NCBI RefSeq assembly: GCF_965222285.1
Contig: NZ_OZ244942.1
Location: forward strand, 3,224,001 to 3,288,000
Source of the DNA: Tepidicaulis sp002389665
Lineage (GTDB): Bacteria; Pseudomonadota; Alphaproteobacteria; Parvibaculales; Parvibaculaceae
Length of the DNA stretch: 64,000 nucleotides
Reading direction: 5' to 3'
The position numbers and the translations under genes are program-made. The notes beneath the pieces are model-generated. The model ran no database searches. It saw only the letters and a program-made list of their open reading frames with translations, and was not told where the DNA came from. Numbering within the stretch: the first letter of the stretch is position 1; every line of letters begins with the position of its first letter. This document shows positions 37,203 through 45,993 of this stretch, in pieces.

Positions 37203-38315
37203 TTACTTACCAGTCTTTAGCCCATCCGCATCGGACGGGCGCGTGATTGCCTGCATGGACTGGGCAAGTTTAACGGCGGTCGGCTGATCGAGCCGGAAAG
37301 CCCAGCCTCTCGTGCGCGCATTGATCGCGTCGGCCCGCGCGCGCACCGCATCAAGATCGCCGCTTTCGGGCACGAGCGCCGGATCGGCCTCGGCATAAAT
37401 CTTCGCCCAAAGCACATCGGCGCTGCCCGTCATGCGCACATTAAGGCGCAGACCGCTGAAAGTTTCGGTAAAGGCGAGCGGGCCTTCATCGAAGGAAAGA
37501 TTGGTATCGGGGATCACATCTTCCGGCACGAGCCCGACCAGCGCCGTCGCGCTGCCATTGACGATGGCCGCCCCGCGCCCCGTGCGCCCCTCCGGCGCAT
37601 TGCTCAGCGTGAAATTCGTTTCCTCCGCGCTTTCCCGCGCAATGATGACCGGCTCCTCGCTCTCCGCCCAAAGCACGGTGCGTTTAACCTCCTCGCGCGG
37701 CAGTTCGAAGACTTTGAGATCCAGCCACTCGGAAACGTTTTTGAGAAGCGGCAGCCGCCCCCGCGCAAGCCAGGCCTGATCGTCGCCGTCTTTGCGCGCA
37801 TAAAGAAGGCCGCGGCCCTGCGCATCCTGGGTATCTTCCACCACCTCGCCGGCGAGCAGCGCGGCAAGACGCGCGCCCTCCCCGTCCAGCACCTCGATAC
37901 GGACGGCCCGGCCGAGATCTTCGGGCGCCGTCAGCCCGAGCGGGCGGTGCCATTCGGGATTGGCGGTGCGCGGCTCGAAAGCTTCAAGCTCGACAAGCCC
38001 TACGATGAGCTTGCGCACAAGCTCGGGCTTTGCCGGAAAATCGAACCGCTGATCGAGCACCCAGCCTTCGCCCTCCTTGCGCTTCAGCGTGATCTTGGAT
38101 TCCCCGCTCAAGCCTTTGCCGATCGTATAGACGATCCGCTCGGCTTTATTAATGCCGGTTTCCAGATCTTCGAAAAAGGGCTTGGGCTCGAAGCGCACCT
38201 CGGTCGCGCTTTGCTGCGTGAGAACCGCCGTCACCGCGCCGATAACGCTCAGCCCCGTCACGACGGCAAGACCGGCAAGCCAGCGAAGCGCGCTCTTTTG
38301 CGGTTGATCGGCCAT
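37203..38315 (-). CDS. DUF4340 domain protein (Gld-type ABC system component)
   Basis: This 370-aa protein has one N-terminal membrane helix (about 10-33) and a long extracytoplasmic part. SALRWLAGLAVVTGLSVIGAV and FFEDLETGINKAERIVY lead into the repeating beta-rich domain of DUF4340. It is the last of four genes (ATPase, permease, GldG-like, DUF4340) spaced 1-22 bp apart. In bacteria outside Bacteroidetes these form an uncharacterised ABC-2 system. Confidence 0.85.
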   Translation of the reverse strand: MADQPQKSALRWLAGLAVVTGLSVIGAVTAVLTQQSATEVRFEPKPFFEDLETGINKAERIVYTIGKGLSGESKITLKRKEGEGWVLDQRFDFPAKPELVRKLIVGLVELEAFEPRTANPEWHRPLGLTAPEDLGRAVRIEVLDGEGARLAALLAGEVVEDTQDAQGRGLLYARKDGDDQAWLARGRLPLLKNVSEWLDLKVFELPREEVKRTVLWAESEEPVIIARESAEETNFTLSNAPEGRTGRGAAIVNGSATALVGLVPEDVIPDTNLSFDEGPLAFTETFSGLRLNVRMTGSADVLWAKIYAEADPALVPESGDLDAVRARADAINARTRGWAFRLDQPTAVKLAQSMQAITRPSDADGLKTGK

Positions 38316-38337
38316 GAGTTCTCCTGCTCGAGAGGCC

Positions 38338-40263
38338 TTAGCGGCCCGAATATTTCAGCCGGCGCCGGCGCCGGTACCAGGCAACGCCCAGCGCGGCGAA
38401 AGCCACAAGCACCGGCATCAGTGCCACATTGATGAAACGCACCTGCCCGCCCAGCGCCTCGATATCGCGGCGCAGATTGCGCTGCACCTGCCGCAGCTCG
38501 CTGCGGCTGTCGGCTAGCTGATGGCGGATGCGGCGCATCTCTTCTGCCTCACGCTGGGAAAGCACGTCGCGCCCGCCAAGCTCGCTGCCCGCGCGGGTTT
38601 GAAGCTGGGTGAGGCGCTCTTCCGCCGCGCTGATTTCGGCCTGTAGCGCTTCTTCTTCCTGCAGGAAGCGCTCCTCGGCTTTGCGCCGCAGGTCCTGCAC
38701 CACAAGGAAAGGCCGCTCGGAGCGCTCGCGCGTGCGCAGCGAGATGAGCTCATCGGCGCCCAAAAGATTCTCCGCCGCATTCAAAACGAATTTCGCATTG
38801 TCCGCGATGGGCTGCGCCACCCGCTCGCCGAGATAGCTCTGCGTCTGCACCCAGAACCGGTCATCGAAAATATCCGAATCCGCGACGATGATAAGATTGG
38901 CTTCTTCGGTGCCTTCAGCGACATGCGCCTCAGCGGTCTGCTCGCGTTCGGCTTCCTCATTGCCAGCCGGATCGGGCGGACCATCCGCAAACGCCGAGGA
39001 CATAACCCCGTCCACACGCGCGGCCAGAATGTAAGCGTCATCCGTCGGATTGAAATCGCGCACCAGCTCGTCCGGACGCGGTCCGCTTTTGACATACTCC
39101 AGATCGAGCAGTTTGGAATCCTTGGACGAGGTAACGAGCGGCGTCAGGCGTGTTTCAGCCCCCTCGCGTTTGACGAGATGACCGACCGTGCCGAGATTGA
39201 GCCGGTCGATATCCGCGGTCACAAGATCGTTCTCATCCATCTGCTCCGAACCGATGGCGAGCCAGAGCGGATAATCCACTTCCTGGCGGCGCACATCGAA
39301 ACCGGCCTGCACGCGCTGGGCAAGCGCGCGGTCCGAGACGATTTCATCGGCCGGCATCTCAACACCCCAGGCGTCCATGAGGCGCGGCAAGTTGGAGGCT
39401 TCGGTGTACCCGCGCACCGGCTCCCCGTTCGGCCCCGCCGTCAGGCTGACCTCGGAATGGGGATCGATGAAGATCAGAGCCTTGCCGCCTTTGACGATGA
39501 ACTGATCGACCGCATATTCCGTCGTCTCATTCAAATCGCGCGGATGGGCGATGAGCAGCGTGTCCACCCGGTCCGGCACACGGGTAAAATCCTGTTCCAG
39601 AAATTCGATGTCGAAGCGGCTGCGCAGTTCCTCATAGATCATGAAAGAAACCGACTGGCCTTTCATGGCGGCGAGAAGCCCGCCCGCCCCGGTGTCGAGC
39701 GGCAGGTTCGTCACCACACCCAGCACCGGCTTTTCCGCCTCGCTCAGGTTCTGGATCATGCGGATGAGATCGTATTCGAGATATTCTTCGCGCTCGTCCG
39801 AGAAGAAAGGAATGGCCTCGCGCCCATCGACGAGGTTGGTGCCCGCCAGACCGAAATAAATGACCTCACCTTCCGTCGTCGGGGCGCCTTTCAGGCCGAG
39901 TGACATGGCCCGGTCTTCTTCTTCCGTAAAGGGTTCAGGATCGATCACTTCCAGAATGAGCTCATCGCCCGCCACCGCTTGCATCTCTTCCAGCATGTCG
40001 CGCACCCGGCCCGCATAAGTGCGGATACGCGGATAATCGGTCGCAAGGCTTTCGGAATAGAAGAAACGCAACGTCACCGGCTCTTCGATGTTCTCAAGCA
40101 GCGTGCGCGTGCCTTCCGAGAGCGTGAAAAGCCGGTTCTCAGTCAAATCGAGCCGGGCCGAATGGAACGTCAGATTGGCGAAGAGATTGAACGAAACGAA
40201 GAACACCGCAAGCAGTGCCAGCGTAAGCAGCGAAACGTTCCGGCGCGTCAGAGAAAAGTTCAT
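38338..40263 (-). CDS. GldG-like ABC-type auxiliary protein
   Basis: This 641-aa protein is anchored by an N-terminal helix (about 12-32) and a C-terminal helix (VALMPVLVAFAALGVAW) followed by a basic end. Between them is a GldG/ABC-auxiliary domain: ENRLFTLSEGTRTLLENIEEPVTLRFFYS, VIDPEPFTEEEDRAM, GDEL, LGVVTNLPLDTG, and KGGKALIFIDPHSE. A coiled coil precedes the last helix (about 545-610). The domain is thought to act outside the membrane with the permease. Its role here is unknown. Confidence 0.85.
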   Translation of the reverse strand: MNFSLTRRNVSLLTLALLAVFFVSFNLFANLTFHSARLDLTENRLFTLSEGTRTLLENIEEPVTLRFFYSESLATDYPRIRTYAGRVRDMLEEMQAVAGDELILEVIDPEPFTEEEDRAMSLGLKGAPTTEGEVIYFGLAGTNLVDGREAIPFFSDEREEYLEYDLIRMIQNLSEAEKPVLGVVTNLPLDTGAGGLLAAMKGQSVSFMIYEELRSRFDIEFLEQDFTRVPDRVDTLLIAHPRDLNETTEYAVDQFIVKGGKALIFIDPHSEVSLTAGPNGEPVRGYTEASNLPRLMDAWGVEMPADEIVSDRALAQRVQAGFDVRRQEVDYPLWLAIGSEQMDENDLVTADIDRLNLGTVGHLVKREGAETRLTPLVTSSKDSKLLDLEYVKSGPRPDELVRDFNPTDDAYILAARVDGVMSSAFADGPPDPAGNEEAEREQTAEAHVAEGTEEANLIIVADSDIFDDRFWVQTQSYLGERVAQPIADNAKFVLNAAENLLGADELISLRTRERSERPFLVVQDLRRKAEERFLQEEEALQAEISAAEERLTQLQTRAGSELGGRDVLSQREAEEMRRIRHQLADSRSELRQVQRNLRRDIEALGGQVRFINVALMPVLVAFAALGVAWYRRRRRLKYSGR

Positions 40264-40267
40264 ATCC

Positions 40268-41002
40268 CTACCCCGCCTTCTTCATATCGACGATGACCGC
40301 CGTCGCCACCAGCCACACGCCCATCAGCGAGGCGAAATAGAGCATGTCGCGCAGATCGATCACGCCGCGTGTAATCGCATCGAAATGGGTGAGGAAGCTG
40401 AAAGAGGCAATGGTGGTGATGACCGCTTGCGGCGCCCAGACGGCAAAGAAGTCGATGACGATGGGAAGCCCGCTCACCGTAAAAAGGAAACAGACGACGA
40501 CAGAGACGACAAAGGCGATGACCTGATTGCGGGTGATCGCCGAGAGGCACGAGCCGATGGCCAAGTACCCGCCCGCCATCAGGAAGGAACCGATATAGCT
40601 TGCAAGGATCACCCCGTGATCGGGATCACCGAGATAAGAAACGGTGAGCCACATCGGGAAGGTGAGCGTCAGCGCAATACCGATGAAAACCCAGGCTGCC
40701 AGAAACTTGCCCAGCACCGCCGCCCAAAGCGGCACCGGCAGTGACAGCAACAGCTCGATCGTGCCGACCCGGCGCTCTTCCGCCCAAAGCCGCATGGCAA
40801 CGGCGGGAATGAGAAAGAGATAAAGCCAGGGATGGAAATCGAAAAAGGTTTTCAGATCCGCCTGCTCGCGCTCGAAATAGCCGCCGAGATAAAAGGCGAA
40901 AGCGCCCGTGCAGAACAAAAAGATGATGATGAAGACATAAGCCAGCGGCGTGGCGAAATAGCCCTGCAGCTCGCGCTTGAAGATCGCCCACATTTCCCGC
41001 AT
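40268..41002 (-). CDS. ABC-2 type permease (GldF-like)
   Basis: This 244-aa protein has six predicted helices and the ABC-2 pattern MREMWAIFKRELQGYFATPLAYVFIIIFL, RLWAEERRVGTIELLLSLPV and ATAVIVDMKKAG at the end. The start shares one base with the stop of the ATPase gene (TGATG), showing coupling. It forms the membrane channel of the four-gene system. Confidence 0.9.
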   Translation of the reverse strand: MREMWAIFKRELQGYFATPLAYVFIIIFLFCTGAFAFYLGGYFEREQADLKTFFDFHPWLYLFLIPAVAMRLWAEERRVGTIELLLSLPVPLWAAVLGKFLAAWVFIGIALTLTFPMWLTVSYLGDPDHGVILASYIGSFLMAGGYLAIGSCLSAITRNQVIAFVVSVVVCFLFTVSGLPIVIDFFAVWAPQAVITTIASFSFLTHFDAITRGVIDLRDMLYFASLMGVWLVATAVIVDMKKAG

Positions 41003-41976
41003 CAGGCCGCCTCCCCGCTCGCATCCGTTTCCGTATCGGGCCTTGTGAGCCTGCGGAACACTTCATCGAGACGGCCGGGCTCGCGGTAAAGCGTGCGCAG
41101 TGTCCACCCCTTCTCTTTGGCAAGATTGGCGATCTCATCGATGAGGCGTGTATCACCTTCGGCCCCTTGCGGCTGGAAGACGGTGAAAGCGGCATCCTCG
41201 CCGCGCGGCTGCGCTTCGACGGCGGCAACACCCGGCAGCGCGCCCAGAACTTCCGCGACACCGCCCGACTGCGCGGCGGGCATGATCAGCGAAACGGCAT
41301 TGTGGTAGCGCGAGCGCGCCATAAGCTGGGCCGGCGTGCCATCGGCCACGATCTGCCCGCGGTCGATGATCAGCGCACGGGTGCAGATCGCATCCACTTC
41401 TTCCAGAATATGCGTTGAAATGATGATGGCTTTTTCCGGCGCCATTTCCGCGATGAGCTTGCGCACCGCATATTTCTGATTGGGATCGAGCCCGTCCGTC
41501 GGCTCGTCCATGATGAGGACGGCGGGATCGTGCAGGATGGCCTGGGCGAGGCCCACACGGCGGCGGAAGCCTTTCGAGAGCGTGTCGATGGCCTGTTCCA
41601 AAACACCGCCGATTTCCGTGCGCGCCACGGCCTTGTCGATCGCCGCTTTCGCGTCCGCCCCTTTCAGGCCGCGCACATTCGCGATGAAGCGCAAAAATTC
41701 GAGCGGGGTCATGTCGGTATAGGCTGGCGCGCCCTCGGGCAGATAACCGATCAGGCGCTGGGCAGCGAGGGTTTCCTCATCCATCTTGTGGCCGCAGACC
41801 GAGATTGAGCCTTCGGTGGGGGCAAGATAGCCCGTCACCATTTTCATGGTGGTGGACTTGCCTGCGCCGTTCGGCCCCAGAAAGCCCAGAACCTCTCCCT
41901 TCGCCACGGAAAAGCTGACCCCGTCCACCGCCGTGAACGGCCCGAATTTCTTTACCAGATTACCGATAGCGATCAT
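41002..41976 (-). CDS. ABC transporter ATP-binding protein (GldA-like)
   Basis: This 324-aa ATPase has FLGPNGAGKSTTMKMVTGYL (Walker A), LSKGFRRRVGLAQAIL (signature) and LIMDEPTDGLDPNQ (Walker B). A C-terminal regulatory stretch of about 90 residues follows. The ATG at 41976 (MIAIGNLVKKFG) fits the family start but lacks a clear ribosome site; a TTG at 41997 has GGGGAG upstream and could be used instead. It is the first gene of the operon. Confidence 0.9.
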   Translation of the reverse strand: MIAIGNLVKKFGPFTAVDGVSFSVAKGEVLGFLGPNGAGKSTTMKMVTGYLAPTEGSISVCGHKMDEETLAAQRLIGYLPEGAPAYTDMTPLEFLRFIANVRGLKGADAKAAIDKAVARTEIGGVLEQAIDTLSKGFRRRVGLAQAILHDPAVLIMDEPTDGLDPNQKYAVRKLIAEMAPEKAIIISTHILEEVDAICTRALIIDRGQIVADGTPAQLMARSRYHNAVSLIMPAAQSGGVAEVLGALPGVAAVEAQPRGEDAAFTVFQPQGAEGDTRLIDEIANLAKEKGWTLRTLYREPGRLDEVFRRLTRPDTETDASGEAA

Positions 41977-42136
41977 GGAGTTGGACGCTGCCGTCAAAAG
42001 AACCCGCTCCCCGGCGGTCGGACCCGCCTTGTTTCTGGCCCCGGACCATACGCAAACCGGGACAGTTTATTGAAAATCTTGATAAAGGAGCCCCCTGCCC
42101 CCTTCAAGTGAACAATCGGTCATGATGCGGAAGAGT

Positions 42137-42874
42137 TCAAACCCTGAGCATCAGCCCGCCATCGACATTGAGCCCGTGCCCGGTGACGAAGCCGCCCTCG
42201 TCCGAGGCGAGGAAAAGCGCGCCGCGGGCAATATCGATGGGCTGACCGAGCCGTTTCAGCGGGGATTTCTTAGCCCAGATTTCCGCGATCTTCGGATCGT
42301 CGAAATTCACCGTCATGCCGGTCTGAATGGCGCCGGGCAGAATGTAATTGGCGGTAATGCCGTAGCGCCCGAGCTCCAGCGCCAGATTGCGCGTGAGGCC
42401 CGCCACCCCGGCCTTGGAGGCGGAATAGGCGGCAAGCCCATAATCGGTGCCGTCCGCCATGACCGAGGCCACATTGATGATGCGCCCGGCAGGCGAGGTT
42501 TTGAGATGCGGGATCGCGGCCTTGGCGAGCTTGAAATGCGCGGTGACATTCACCGCCAGGGTCTTGTCCCAATAATCGTCCGGAAACTCTTCCACCGGCG
42601 CGCCGAGCGCCACCCCGGCATTGTTCATCAGGATGTCGATCCGGCCGAAAGCCTTGAGCGCCGCGCCGATAATCTTTTCGCCAGCGTCCGGTGCGGAAAC
42701 GTCCTGACCAAGCGCGGTGATTCGCTCATTGCCCTCGTGAGCCTTAGCGGCCTTGTCCGCGTCGAGATCGACGGCAAGCACCTTCGCCCCTTCGGACGCG
42801 AAAAGCTCGGCCGCCGCCTTGCCGATCCCCGATGCCGCGCCCGTGACGATGGCGCCTCTGTCTTGCAGCCGCAT
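42137..42874 (-). CDS. Short-chain dehydrogenase/reductase
   Basis: This 245-aa SDR has the TGAASGIGKAAAELF nucleotide loop, DVSAP, NNAGVALGAP, and the catalytic triad with S in VASVMAD and YSASK. It is a classical (cP1/cP2-type) SDR; the VDLDADKA acidic residue after strand 2 favours NAD. The substrate is unknown. A GGGGAGG site precedes the ATG at 42874. Confidence 0.9.
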   Translation of the reverse strand: MRLQDRGAIVTGAASGIGKAAAELFASEGAKVLAVDLDADKAAKAHEGNERITALGQDVSAPDAGEKIIGAALKAFGRIDILMNNAGVALGAPVEEFPDDYWDKTLAVNVTAHFKLAKAAIPHLKTSPAGRIINVASVMADGTDYGLAAYSASKAGVAGLTRNLALELGRYGITANYILPGAIQTGMTVNFDDPKIAEIWAKKSPLKRLGQPIDIARGALFLASDEGGFVTGHGLNVDGGLMLRV

Positions 42875-42992
42875 GGCCACCTCCCCTGTTTTTCATTTTC
42901 GTTGGCGGCAGCATAACGCAGGACGCGCCCGCGAAAAGGCCCCAGAGAAGAAAAGCGGAACGGGAAGAAAGGCGGAAAGGAAAGCGGGCATG

Positions 42993-43020
42993 AAAAAAGG
43001 CGCTCCGCTGGAACGCCTTT
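42993..43020 (-). terminator. Rho-independent terminator on the minus strand with no upstream gene
   Basis: On the minus strand AAAGGCGTTCC pairs with GGAGCGCCTTT and runs into TTTTTT. No minus-strand protein gene exists between it and the GST gene ending at 43840, so the transcript it ends must begin in 43021-43398 or read through from far upstream. Confidence 0.82.
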
Positions 43021-43214
43021 CATCTTGCTGCCTGACTGGTTGCTGTCTGGCTTGTTTCTGCCCGGCTGGGCGTGAGGCACATGCCCGGCCTTGCAACTCA
43101 GCCTCTCAAGGGGAAGAGGGTTGACCCGGTTCGTTTGCAGCTCGGTGGGGCTGGGGGGCTGACTATTCCGAACCACTCTCGAACCGGGCCAGTGAGGCAA
43201 CGATTGCAAGATGG
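42993..43214 (-). ncRNA. Candidate structured small RNA (6S-like rod)
   Basis: The 121-base core 43090-43210 folds as a long rod. CTTGCAA pairs with TTGCAAG at its ends, then GCCTC (43101) with GAGGC (43194), then CCCGGTTCG (43125) with CGAACCGGG (43180), with asymmetric internal bulges between. The minus strand is favoured because a T6 terminator (42993-43020) lies downstream on that strand. A CATAAG box (43219-43224) sits just before the predicted 5' end. A closed rod with an internal bubble is the architecture of 6S RNA, but I cannot confirm the family. Strand and ends are inferred. Confidence 0.45.
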
Positions 43215-43398
43215 CGGTCTTATGTGGCGGGCCAAGGGCTGAAAAAAGGCAATATTGTGATTGCGCACATGGGGCGCGATTTTCGCGCTAAATCCTTTTG
43301 CCGATTGCAAAAAACAGCATTGCCCGCGCTGTTCCAAAGCGGCACGCAAACACCTCTTCCGGCTTGTCAGCAGGCGGCAGGCGGGCGATCATTCGGCC

Positions 43399-43776
43399 AT
43401 GGCAAAAAGCATTGTGATCGTCGGCAACGGCTACCGGGCGGCAAGCGGGGACACGGCAACCCCGGACCGCGAAATTTCCTGGACCCGCAAGGAACTCGAT
43501 TTGCTGTTGCGCGTTTATGGCCGCCAGGTCGCCGCAGGGGAATGGCGCGATTATGCCATCGACATGCTGCGCGACCGCGCCGCCTTTTCCATTTTCCGCC
43601 GCTCCGCCGAAATGCCGCTTTACCGCGTCGAAAAGCGCCCGGCGCTCGCCGCCAAGCAAGGCGCCTATTGCGTGATCTCCATGAGCGGGGCGATTTTGAA
43701 GCGCGGGCATGATCTCGCCCAAGTGCTCAAAGTGCTGGAAAAGAAAAAAGACACGTTCCGCCTGATCGGCGCCTGA
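43399..43776 (+). CDS. DUF2794 domain protein
   Basis: This 125-aa protein carries the whole DUF2794 pattern: SWTRKELDLLLRVYGRQVAAGEWRDYAIDMLRDRAAFSIFRRSAEMPLYRVEKRP and then KQGAY and GAILKRGHDL. The family is confined, as far as I recall, mainly to alphaproteobacteria and has no known function. The start at 43399 (MAKSIVIVGNG) fits the family; the long extension to 43261 does not. A palindromic terminator follows it. Confidence 0.9.
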   Translation: MAKSIVIVGNGYRAASGDTATPDREISWTRKELDLLLRVYGRQVAAGEWRDYAIDMLRDRAAFSIFRRSAEMPLYRVEKRPALAAKQGAYCVISMSGAILKRGHDLAQVLKVLEKKKDTFRLIGA

Positions 43777-43795
43777 GAGGCAATCTCTAAAGAAA

Positions 43796-43826
43796 ACGGC
43801 CCGGAAGTTCCGGGCCGTCTTTATTG
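43796..43826. terminator. Bidirectional terminator between DUF2794 and GST genes
   Basis: ACGGCCCGGAA pairs with TTCCGGGCCGT almost without a loop. T-rich runs follow on both strands (CTTTATT on plus, TTTTCTTTA on minus), so it can serve both convergent genes. Confidence 0.82.
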
Positions 43827-43839
43827 AAGCAGGAAAAAC

Positions 43840-44472
43840 TCAGGCCTGCATGACGAAACTGTAAGGCCCGCCGGTTTCGAGCGCGCGCTGATAAGGCGCG
43901 CGGGCCTGCAGCCGTTTCACATACTCGGTGAGCGCCGGATACTCCTTCAGCCAGCCGCGCGAGCCCGCCGCTTCCAGAACGAAGGAAAGATTGATATCCG
44001 CCCCGGTCAGCTCCGCGCCCATGAGGTAAGGCTGCTTGGAGAGCGTCAGGTCGATATAGTCGAGCTGCTTTTTACATTCGGCATCGAGGATCGGCTGCAG
44101 CGGCGCGCCCGCTTCACCCAGAAAGCCATTGAAGAGCGTCATCAGGAACGGCGTCATGGCCGAGCCTTCGGCATAATGCAGCCACTGCGCGTAAGTGAAA
44201 TAGTCATCCGTATCGGGCGCCGGCATGAGCTTGCCCTTGCCGTATTTGCGCAGGATGTATTCGATGATCGCGCCGGTCTCGGCAACCGTCTTTTCCCCGT
44301 CAGTGATCACCGGCGATTTACCGAGCGGATGCACTTTTTTCAGACTGTCGGGCGCGCGGCGCGTATTGGCGTCGCGCTCATATTTCACCACTTCGTAAGG
44401 CAGCTCCAGTTCTTCCAGAAGCCAGAGGATGCGCTGCGAGCGCGATTCGTTGAGATGGTGCACCTTGATCAT
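43840..44472 (-). CDS. Glutathione S-transferase
   Basis: This 210-aa protein has an N-terminal thioredoxin-like domain (KVHHLNESRSQRILWLLEELELPYE) with the glutathione-site HPLGKSPVITDGEKTVAETGAIIEYI. A helical C-terminal domain follows with the ADINLSFVLEAAG hydrophobic staple/N-cap. It is close to the group of fungal/bacterial GSTs with the NESRSQR motif. The substrate is unknown. The start at 44472 (MIKVHHLNESRS) was preferred over 44532. Confidence 0.9.
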   Translation of the reverse strand: MIKVHHLNESRSQRILWLLEELELPYEVVKYERDANTRRAPDSLKKVHPLGKSPVITDGEKTVAETGAIIEYILRKYGKGKLMPAPDTDDYFTYAQWLHYAEGSAMTPFLMTLFNGFLGEAGAPLQPILDAECKKQLDYIDLTLSKQPYLMGAELTGADINLSFVLEAAGSRGWLKEYPALTEYVKRLQARAPYQRALETGGPYSFVMQA

Positions 44473-44515
44473 GAGGTCTCCCCGTTTCGATGAATGGCAG
44501 ATGGCCGGATGATAA

Positions 44516-44542
44516 AGAAAAACCCCGGCCATATGCCGGGGT
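44516..44542 (-). terminator. Rho-independent terminator after the BI-1 gene
   Basis: On the minus strand ACCCCGGC pairs with GCCGGGGT around ATATG and is followed by TTTTCTTT. Confidence 0.82.
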
Positions 44543-44569
44543 TCTCCTCACATTCGTGTGTCCTTGCCG

Positions 44570-45331
44570 CTATTCCCGATTGCCGAAAAGCTGCAGCAGG
44601 AAGAGGAACATGTTGAGGAAGTCGAGATAGAGACGCAGCGCGCCCATGATCGACTTTTTCGCCGCCACTTCGTGGCCGTCGCCCTCGTAATACATTTCCT
44701 TGATCGACTGGGTGTCATAGGCGGTCAGGCCCGCGAAGATCAGCACGCCGATCACGGAGATCGCGAATTGCAGCGCCGAGCTTTCAAGGAAGATATTGAC
44801 CACCATCGCGATGATGATGCCGATGAGGCCCATGAAGAGGAACGAGCCCATACCCGACAGGTCCCGCTTCGTCGTATAGCCGTAAAGGCTGAGCGAGCCG
44901 AAGGAGAGCGCGGTGATGAAGAACACCCGCGCAATGGAGTTGCCCGTATAGATCATGAAGATCGTGGCCAGCGACACGCCCACCAGACCCGCATAGACCC
45001 AGAACGTGGTCTGCGCCGCGCCCACGCTCATCTTATGGATGCGAAACGACAGGAAGAACACCATGGCAAGCGGCGCCAGCATCACCACCCATTTCAGCGG
45101 CGTTGCATAAAGCGTCTGCCCCAGCTGCGTCAGGGCAAGGCCACCATCGGCCCCCGGCGCCACGCTCATCTGGAAGAAAGCGTAAGCAACCACGCCCGTC
45201 AGCGCGAGCGCGCCGGCCATATAGTTGTAGACCCGCAGCATATAGGAGCGCAGGCCCGCATCGATTTCAGCGCCCTGCGCGCGCGTGCCTGCAGCGCCCG
45301 AATAGACTCTGCGTTCGTCAAAACCAGCCAT
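44570..45331 (-). CDS. Bax inhibitor-1/YccA family membrane protein
   Basis: This 253-aa protein has seven predicted helices and the BI-1 features SYMLRVYNYMAGALALTGVVAYAF, an internal GLSLYGYTTKRDLS-type loop (SLYGYTTKRDLSGMG) and TAYDTQSIKEMY near the end. The family forms pH-sensitive calcium leak channels in some bacteria. The start at 45331 (MAGFDERRVYSG) has a GAGAGGTG site; a longer frame to 45553 lacks support. Confidence 0.92.
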   Translation of the reverse strand: MAGFDERRVYSGAAGTRAQGAEIDAGLRSYMLRVYNYMAGALALTGVVAYAFFQMSVAPGADGGLALTQLGQTLYATPLKWVVMLAPLAMVFFLSFRIHKMSVGAAQTTFWVYAGLVGVSLATIFMIYTGNSIARVFFITALSFGSLSLYGYTTKRDLSGMGSFLFMGLIGIIIAMVVNIFLESSALQFAISVIGVLIFAGLTAYDTQSIKEMYYEGDGHEVAAKKSIMGALRLYLDFLNMFLFLLQLFGNRE

Positions 45332-45492
45332 GCGTGTTTCACCTCTCTGCATGGAGTGAAAGAAATCCCAAGTAATATTGTCTGGAATTGTGGCCGTTTC
45401 AAGCGCAACCGGATGAAACTTCGGCAAGGGAGAAGGAAAAAGCCCTTTATTTTTAAAGGTTTCTGAAGAAACCGGTCGCAGCGGCACCCCGC

Positions 45493-45993
45493 TCACCGGG
45501 CCTGATCGAGCAGAACCCGCAGCCGGGTAAGCACCGGGTGAATAAGCGCCCAATCTTCTTCCCCAATCTGGCCGAGAAGCTCGCCTGCCAGGGGACGCAT
45601 CCGGGCAACCGCTTCCCTGCGCATGGCCTCGCCCGCCTTCGTCACCGCCACGCGTTTGACGCGCCGGTCACCCGCGTCCGGCACAAGGCGCACCAGTTTC
45701 TTGTCTTCCAGCTTGCGCACGGTGGAAGACATGGTGGGCTGGGAGACTTGATGGGCGCTCGCCAACTCGCCGATCGTTTCTTCTTTTTTCAGACGCAAAA
45801 GATGATTGAGCACCCCGAACTGGGCGACCGTCATCCCGTCCGGCAAAACCCGGGCGAACAGATTGTCGGCCAGATGCGCGATGATGCTGATTTCCGTCAT
45901 CACCGCAAAGGCGCGCGGATCCCCCGGCAGCCCGGCGGGGGCCGCCTCCTTTTGGGAGGGCTTTTGAACGGAAGGGGCATCTTTGCCGGTCAT
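45493..45993 (-). CDS. MarR-family transcriptional regulator
   Basis: This 166-aa regulator has the MarR winged helix: MTVAQFGVLNHLLRLKKEETIGELASAHQVSQPTMSSTVRKLEDKKLVRLVPDAGDRRVKRVAVTKAG. Its start overlaps the end of the Acg oxidoreductase gene by four bases, so it is the second gene of that operon and probably controls it. A 29-bp imperfect palindrome upstream of the operon (47180-47208) is the likely operator. Confidence 0.9.
   Translation of the reverse strand: MTGKDAPSVQKPSQKEAAPAGLPGDPRAFAVMTEISIIAHLADNLFARVLPDGMTVAQFGVLNHLLRLKKEETIGELASAHQVSQPTMSSTVRKLEDKKLVRLVPDAGDRRVKRVAVTKAGEAMRREAVARMRPLAGELLGQIGEEDWALIHPVLTRLRVLLDQAR

Noticed and set aside
43081..43215. tmRNA, because GCAAACGAA resembles the start of a tmRNA tag
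   Set aside because: The frame after it reads ANEPGQPSSP then stop and does not end in the LAA-type tag; no tRNA-like half with a T-loop is present.
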